The position numbers and the translations under genes were made by a program. From Candidatus Magasanikiibacteriota bacterium (GTDB taxonomy: Bacteria > Patescibacteriota > Patescibacteriia > Magasanikbacterales > GWA2-37-8): a stretch of DNA of 10,676 nt. Shown here piece after piece: positions 6,432 through 10,676 of this stretch. Within the stretch, counting starts at the first letter, position 1. Every line of letters begins with the position of its first letter. Under the pieces are notes generated by a model, which saw only the letters and a list, made by a program, of their open reading frames with translations, had not been told where the DNA came from and did not search any database. The DNA lies in assembly GCA_903853785.1 (NCBI GenBank), contig CAINUM010000104.1:1-10676 (forward strand), written 5' to 3'.

Positions 6432-8327
6432 TTAAACTTCGATAATCACAGGTAAAATCATCGGACGTTTTTCAGTTTTAGTATATAAGAACTGTCCAAC
6501 ATAATCACGAATTTTATTTCTGATATTATTTGTGTCAGCCCATGAAAGCGGGTCACTGTCGATCACAACTTTTTTTACACGATGTCGTAAATCCTCGATA
6601 AGTTCTTTGTGTTCTTTTAAGAAGACAAAACCACGGGAAATAATATCTGGGTTCTGAATCATTTTACCAGTTTTAGAATCGACAGTCGCGATGATTACTA
6701 CCATGCCATCTTCAGCAAGAAGCTGGCGATCGCGCATTACAACATTGGTTTCGTCAGACACGCCTAAACCATCAACGAATACATAGTCGGCTGGAATTTT
6801 TTCTTTAGTTAAAACACCAACGCCGTTTTGAAATTCCATAACTTGACCATTGTCACCGATAAAGATGTGATCTTTTGCGAATCCAGTAGATTCAGCCACT
6901 TTTGCATTGTAATGTAGCAAGAAATGGTTGCCTTCAATTGGTACAAAATATTTTGGATTGATAAGGCGGATCATTAATTTCACATCATCCGCTTTAGCAT
7001 GTCCACCAGCGTGCACATCCATCATTTGATAATGAATAACCTCAGCCCCTTTTCTAAAGAGAGTATCTTTAAGGCGTTGAACCGTGCGTTCATTTCCAGG
7101 AATTACTGAAGATGAAAATACAACCGTATCACCAGCCATGAGACGCACTGAACGATGTTCTCCGTTGGCAATGCGCATTAAAGAGGCATTTTTTTCTCCT
7201 TGGGCACCGGTACAGATAATCATCACTTTGTTTGGTGGGAAATTATCTACATTCTTTATGTCGATAATTGTTTTAGGGTGGAATTTGATATAACCCAATT
7301 CTTTTGCAATTTCAATATTACTTTTCATAGAGAAGCCATCAACTGCAATCACGCGTCCTGTGCGTTCAGCAATTTCGACGATTTGTTTGATACGTGATAA
7401 TAAAGAAGCAAAGGTTCCGATAATCAAACGTCCTTTAGCTTTGCCGATAATTTCATCTAAATTTGTTCCAATTTCAGATTCTGAAATTTGGTGACCATGC
7501 TGAGATGCATTTGTAGAATCAGTTAAAAGTGCAAGCACACCTTCGCTACCAATACGTGCAATTTTTTGCAAATCGGCTGGTTGGTCACCAGCTACTGGTT
7601 GATAATCAAATTTCCAATCACCAGTATGCACTACAACGCCTTCAGGAGTTCCAACTACCACACCCATTGAATCTGGGATGTTGTGGTTTAGATGGAAAAA
7701 TTCCAATTCAAACACACCTAATTTTAATTTATCATTTAAACTAATATTGTGAATGTTGAGTGGAGAAAGATTTTTGTAATCTTCTTGGCGTTTTTTGATA
7801 ATGGCATTTGTCAAAGGCAAACCATACATTGGAGGATATCCAAGTACTGGAATCAAATGAGGAATACCACCAATATGATCATAATGGGCATGAGTAATAA
7901 TTACACCTCGAATATTTTTTTCTTTACCTTTGAGATAGCTAATATTTGGGATAATGTAATCAATACCAGGCATGTCTTCTTCAGGAAATTGTAGGCCCAT
8001 GTCGATAATGATAATATCATCACCATATTCGATAAAAGTACAATTGCGTCCAACTTCTTCAAGACCACCAACTACCATGATGCGTAATTTTTTGCCTTCA
8101 TTGGCGGCGCGAACGATAGGAGTGGATGGGCGTAAATGGTGGGTTGGAAGAGCTGGTTTAAAAGTTGAATTAGCGGCTGGAGTATTTGAAACTGGAGCGC
8201 GAAAAACGCGCGGTTGATAAGTTCCTTGTGGTTTGTGTGTATTTACCAATGGAGGGCGAGAGACAAATGGTCGTCTAGCAGGCATTGGATTTGACGGAGT
8301 TAACGGATTTTTTTGCGGTGTCATCAT
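6432..8327 (-). CDS. rnj: Ribonuclease J (metallo-beta-lactamase/beta-CASP exo- and endoribonuclease)
   Basis: The 631-residue enzyme degrades and processes RNA in the cytoplasm. Residues 1-77 are a Pro/Arg/Thr/Asn-rich, probably disordered tail before the catalytic core, which starts at LRIMVVGGLEEVGRN (81-95); most RNase J proteins are about 550-560 residues without it. The core has HAHYDH (H146, H148, D150, H151), H215 in NHNIPDS and D237 in HTGDW as metal ligands, then the beta-CASP segment with DGFSM (330-334) and CTGAQGE (372-378). HAGGHA (439-444) replaces the usual HVSGHA. In PIEG (463-466), Glu465 stands where family members have the His of PxHGE. A C-terminal domain of about 150 residues completes it. 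Translation may start at either ATG of an ATGATG; neither has a Shine-Dalgarno sequence. Confidence 0.93.
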   Translation of the reverse strand: MMTPQKNPLTPSNPMPARRPFVSRPPLVNTHKPQGTYQPRVFRAPVSNTPAANSTFKPALPTHHLRPSTPIVRAANEGKKLRIMVVGGLEEVGRNCTFIEYGDDIIIIDMGLQFPEEDMPGIDYIIPNISYLKGKEKNIRGVIITHAHYDHIGGIPHLIPVLGYPPMYGLPLTNAIIKKRQEDYKNLSPLNIHNISLNDKLKLGVFELEFFHLNHNIPDSMGVVVGTPEGVVVHTGDWKFDYQPVAGDQPADLQKIARIGSEGVLALLTDSTNASQHGHQISESEIGTNLDEIIGKAKGRLIIGTFASLLSRIKQIVEIAERTGRVIAVDGFSMKSNIEIAKELGYIKFHPKTIIDIKNVDNFPPNKVMIICTGAQGEKNASLMRIANGEHRSVRLMAGDTVVFSSSVIPGNERTVQRLKDTLFRKGAEVIHYQMMDVHAGGHAKADDVKLMIRLINPKYFVPIEGNHFLLHYNAKVAESTGFAKDHIFIGDNGQVMEFQNGVGVLTKEKIPADYVFVDGLGVSDETNVVMRDRQLLAEDGMVVIIATVDSKTGKMIQNPDIISRGFVFLKEHKELIEDLRHRVKKVVIDSDPLSWADTNNIRNKIRDYVGQFLYTKTEKRPMILPVIIEV

Positions 8328-8330
8328 AAA

Positions 8331-8360
8331 TGTATAATTGAGTAAAATAAATAAAAAGAA
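8331..8360 (-). promoter_or_regulatory. Weak candidate promoter of RNase J
   Basis: On the - strand TATACA (8336 down to 8331) lies 3 bases before the first ATG, with only a poor -35 (TTCTTT, 8360 down to 8355). If used, the message would begin at about the second ATG of the pair and be leaderless. No better promoter is visible in the 8328-8407 gap, so read-through from the tRNA-Leu transcript is the alternative. Confidence 0.3.
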
Positions 8361-8383
8361 GATGGTTCTGCAGTGGTGCAGAA
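8352..8383 (-). terminator. Possible weak terminator after tRNA-Leu
   Basis: TTCTGCA (8366-8372) and TGCAGAA (8377-8383) form a perfect 7-bp stem around a 4-base loop. On the - strand it is followed by a pyrimidine-rich CCATCTTCTTTTT stretch, not a clean U-tract. It starts 25 bases after the tRNA 3' end. It could end the secG/solute-binding protein/tRNA transcript in part, or mark a processing site. Confidence 0.4.
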
Positions 8384-8407
8384 AATAATAAGAGTTGAAT
8401 TAAATTG

Positions 8408-8491
8408 TGGGCAAAAGAGGACTTGAACCTCCACGGGATTGCTCCCACAGGCTTCTGAGACCTGTGCGTCTACCAGTTCCGCCACTCGCCC
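8408..8491 (-). tRNA. tRNA-Leu, anticodon CAG
   Basis: Read on the - strand, the acceptor GGGCGAG pairs with TTTGCCC, with G-U pairs. The D arm carries the GGTAGACGC typical of tRNA-Leu. The anticodon stem CAGGT/GCCTG encloses the loop CTCAGAA, giving anticodon CAG for CUG codons. The long variable arm is GGGA-GCAA-TCCC, a class II feature of tRNA-Leu. The T arm is GGAGG-TTCAAGT-CCTCT. The discriminator is A, and CAA, not CCA, follows, so CCA must be added after transcription. The 5' end lies 6 bases after the stop codon of the solute-binding protein gene, so the tRNA is probably cut from that transcript. Confidence 0.97.
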
Positions 8492-8497
8492 GTGAGA

Positions 8498-10447
8498 CTA
8501 TTTGATTTCGCGTTTAGTTTTGATGTACCAGTCGTTTAGAGTACTAAAACGATCGGCTGGGCTTACTAAGTTGGCAATATTAATGCCGTGAATATCTTTG
8601 TTTACAGCCATGATATAGGTTGGGGAATATAGAAATACTGCTGGCAAATCACTGACCAAAATATCTTGGAATTTTTGATAAAGTTTTGCCCTCAAATCAG
8701 AATCAAGAGTTGAGCGAGCGTCTTCTAAAAGTTTGTCGGCATCACGATCTGAAAATTTTGCTAAATTTAAACCAGGGTATTCACTTTGTGATGAATGCCA
8801 GAATGAGTAAAGATCTGGATCAGCGCCGATCATTTCACCATATATTAAAACCTGATAGGTTCTATCCTTGAGAGCATCGCGAACAATTTGACGACTACCT
8901 ATAGTTATAATGTTTGTTTGAACACCAATTGCTTGCCACATTTTAGCAACCTGTTCGGCAGTTTTTAAATATTCTGGAGTGTCGGCTGTGGTAATAGAAA
9001 TTCTTAAAACATCGCTTTTACCAAGTTGACGATAAAAGGTTTGACCGGATGCCATTTCAGAACGAATCATTTCATTAATTTTGTTTTCTTCTTCTGTTGA
9101 GATGGTTGGTTCCTCTGTATTTTTTGTAGCCGTAGCGGGTTGCTTACTGGAGATAACACTCTTTAAAATTTGATCGTGGCGAATCTTAAAATATTCTTCA
9201 GGTTGAAGTCTAGGCCATTTTTTTTCTAACAACTGATTTGCAGCAGCAAAATTAAAAGCGATTTTTTTGATATTACTGTGATAACCTAAATTCCCGTTTG
9301 ATATTGGTGCATCAATCGCAATACCGTCTCCATCCAAAGCTTCTTTTATTAAAGTATTTTTATCGATAGCTTGAGTAAGAGCCATTCTTAAATCATCATC
9401 TTTTAATTCTGTCATTACACTCTTGTTAAAAAACAAAGCAGTATATTGTGGTAATTGGAGATTGAAAATATTTAAATTTTTACCACCGACTTTATCTTTT
9501 AGATTGTGAGGAACAAAACTTACAGCTAAAACATTTTGACTGCGTAAGGCGGCCACCGCTTCGGTTTGATTATTAAAAAATTTAAAATTTAGATTACTTA
9601 GGTATGGTTTTTTACCGTAATATTTGTCATTGTTTATCAAACTGTAACTCTGAATGTTACCAGTATTGTCCTTAACCATTTTTTCAAATTTCCAAGCACC
9701 AGAACCAATTGGTTGTAGGTTGAATTTGGCTAATCTAATATTAGATGGTGGAATTTCAGCCCAAACATGTTCTGGCAATATTCCCAGTGTTAAAGCGTCC
9801 AAAAATGGGGCATAAGGCGTTTTTAAAGTGAACCGAATAGAATTATCGCCGGTTTTTTCAACTCGCATTCCTTGAAATGAAGTAATTAGCGGACTGCCGG
9901 TTTCTGCGTTTTGTAAAGTTTCAAAAGTAAATAGAATGTCATCGGTCGTAATTGGTTCTCCGTCTGACCACTTAAGATTTTTCTTCAATTCAATGTTGTA
10001 AGTTTTTTGATCTGGAGCTATTGATAAATTTTCAGCCAAATCAGGAACGATTTTTTTATTGTTATCGTATTTAAATAATCCAGAATACATTAATGAAGAC
10101 AAATCGGCATCGACATCATTGGTAGATGAAAATAGAGGATTGATATATTTTGGTTGTCCAATCAATGCTTCAGAATATTCGCCACCAACATTTGGAGTTA
10201 TGAGTGAATGTGTGGCAATAGCGTAAATGGACCAACTCAACAATGTAAGTAATAGTATTCCAGACGCAGACCAAATAGCTTTTTTTTCAGTATTACTTAA
10301 AAAACTCCCCAAATATTTTAATTGAGACCAGCTTGGGAATGTATTTGATTTTATTTGCCTGAGAAGTTTGAGATCGTAATGACTGCTCGGGCCGGACTTC
10401 TTTGAGCGTTTAAAACGCGCAAACAAAGAGGAAAGATTCCAGCTCAT
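8498..10447 (-). CDS. OppA-like peptide ABC transporter substrate-binding protein with N-terminal membrane anchor
   Basis: The 649-residue protein belongs to the SBP_bac_5 (OppA/DppA) family, which captures oligopeptides or similar solutes outside the membrane and passes them to an ABC permease. Residues 1-56 are basic and cytoplasmic in character, and a hydrophobic helix at about 57-78 acts as signal anchor. No lipobox cysteine follows, so it is not a typical lipoprotein. The extracytoplasmic part shows family hallmarks: GQPKYINPLFSS (97-108), the signature LKWSDGEPITTDDILFTFE (158-176), PIGSGAW (246-252) and DPDLYSFWHSS (543-553). A low-complexity charged insertion at about 430-470 (KQPATATKNTEEP) interrupts the second lobe. 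No permease or ATPase gene is in the window, so the transport partner and substrate are unknown. secG lies 34 bp upstream on the same strand; the ATG at 10447 has no Shine-Dalgarno sequence. Confidence 0.88.
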   Translation of the reverse strand: MSWNLSSLFARFKRSKKSGPSSHYDLKLLRQIKSNTFPSWSQLKYLGSFLSNTEKKAIWSASGILLLTLLSWSIYAIATHSLITPNVGGEYSEALIGQPKYINPLFSSTNDVDADLSSLMYSGLFKYDNNKKIVPDLAENLSIAPDQKTYNIELKKNLKWSDGEPITTDDILFTFETLQNAETGSPLITSFQGMRVEKTGDNSIRFTLKTPYAPFLDALTLGILPEHVWAEIPPSNIRLAKFNLQPIGSGAWKFEKMVKDNTGNIQSYSLINNDKYYGKKPYLSNLNFKFFNNQTEAVAALRSQNVLAVSFVPHNLKDKVGGKNLNIFNLQLPQYTALFFNKSVMTELKDDDLRMALTQAIDKNTLIKEALDGDGIAIDAPISNGNLGYHSNIKKIAFNFAAANQLLEKKWPRLQPEEYFKIRHDQILKSVISSKQPATATKNTEEPTISTEEENKINEMIRSEMASGQTFYRQLGKSDVLRISITTADTPEYLKTAEQVAKMWQAIGVQTNIITIGSRQIVRDALKDRTYQVLIYGEMIGADPDLYSFWHSSQSEYPGLNLAKFSDRDADKLLEDARSTLDSDLRAKLYQKFQDILVSDLPAVFLYSPTYIMAVNKDIHGINIANLVSPADRFSTLNDWYIKTKREIK

Positions 10448-10481
10448 GAAGAAAAATTAATATTTTTGAAGCTGTACAATT

Positions 10482-10676
10482 TTAGATAACTAAACGTACA
10501 ATGGAAACTACAAAGAAGGCAACAACAGTTCCAATAGTAATGTAATGTAAAATTTTGTCTAGACCACGTTTGGTACTATAGACATTGCCAGAGCCACCAA
10601 ATACCCCACTTAGGCCAGTGCCTTTTTGCTGCAAGAGTACTGCGACGATCAATATAATGGCTAATATAAGCTGAAT
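10482..10676 (-). CDS. secG: Preprotein translocase subunit SecG (N-terminus outside the window)
   Basis: The frame entering from the right edge encodes 64 residues to a TAA at 10482-10484. It shows the SecG core: the end of the first membrane helix (IQLILAIILIVAVLLQQ), the conserved cytoplasmic loop KGTGLSGVFGGSG followed by STKRGLDKILHYIT, and a second membrane helix (TVVAFFVVSIVRLVI) that ends the protein. SecG assists SecYE/SecA in moving proteins through the cytoplasmic membrane. Only a few N-terminal residues should be missing, as SecG proteins of this type have about 70-80. The solute-binding protein gene starts 34 bases downstream, which suggests co-transcription. Confidence 0.93.
   Translation of the reverse strand: MQLILAIILIVAVLLQQKGTGLSGVFGGSGNVYSTKRGLDKILHYITIGTVVAFFVVSIVRLVI

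Noticed and set aside
7084..8217. Several + strand open frames of 65-81 codons opposite RNase J
   Set aside because: They are antisense shadows of a strongly conserved coding frame and have no family resemblance or leader signals.
8500..8560. Internal promoter for tRNA-Leu at the 3' end of the solute-binding protein gene
   Set aside because: No -10 close to TATAAT with a usable -35 was seen upstream of the tRNA 5' end; only weak partial matches occur.
10640..10676. TTAGCCATTATATTGA on the - strand, similar to the repeat and -35 region before rnpB
   Set aside because: It lies in the coding sequence of the first SecG membrane helix, where these codons encode Leu-Ala-Ile-Ile-Leu; the resemblance is most likely chance.
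1..10676. CRISPR array, insertion sequence, prophage or defence cluster
   Set aside because: No regularly spaced repeats, transposase frames, terminal inverted repeats or defence-type proteins are visible; all frames belong to housekeeping genes.

Overview
The window is AT-rich and shows a compact bacterial chromosome: seven protein genes (two cut by the window edges), one tRNA and the RNase P RNA, with short intergenic gaps. The best guess for the organism is a Patescibacteria/CPR (Parcubacteria-like) bacterium. The basis is the style of the proteins (an OppA-like protein on an N-terminal membrane anchor behind secG, an RNase J with a long Pro-rich N-terminal tail, a short Rel/SpoT protein), the tRNA without an encoded CCA, and the absence of clear Shine-Dalgarno sequences before all five visible start codons. 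This placement is inference and no marker here proves it.

Layout. 1-173 (+) is the 3' end of a thioredoxin gene with its own terminator. 284-646 (+) is a small DUF805 membrane protein with its own promoter and terminator. 758-4225 (+) is dnaE, the replicative DNA polymerase III alpha subunit, from a promoter so close to the ATG that the mRNA should be almost leaderless. dnaE converges on a Rel/SpoT-type (p)ppGpp synthetase/hydrolase gene (4353-5864, -). The gap between them is nearly filled by a symmetric structure: a 26-bp stem closing over two smaller hairpins, with a U-tract on each strand. The rel gene is divergent from rnpB (5989-6388, +); their facing promoters sit in a 124-bp gap holding three copies of a TGGCTAA motif in alternating orientation. 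rnpB converges on RNase J (6432-8327, -) over a bidirectional terminator. Upstream of RNase J, on the same strand, are tRNA-Leu(CAG), an OppA-like solute-binding protein gene and the 3' part of secG.

Function. The genes are core housekeeping: replication (dnaE), stringent response (rel), tRNA maturation (rnpB), RNA turnover (RNase J), secretion (secG), thiol redox (thioredoxin) and probably oligopeptide capture. The secG, solute-binding protein and tRNA-Leu genes look like one transcription unit, because only 34 and 6 bp separate them. I found no defence island, CRISPR array, transposon or obviously new multi-gene system. The points of interest are fine-scale: the structured convergent terminator, the repeat-bearing divergent promoter region, a predicted leaderless dnaE mRNA, a His-to-Glu change at a metal-ligand position of RNase J, and a Rel protein that ends just after its TGS domain.
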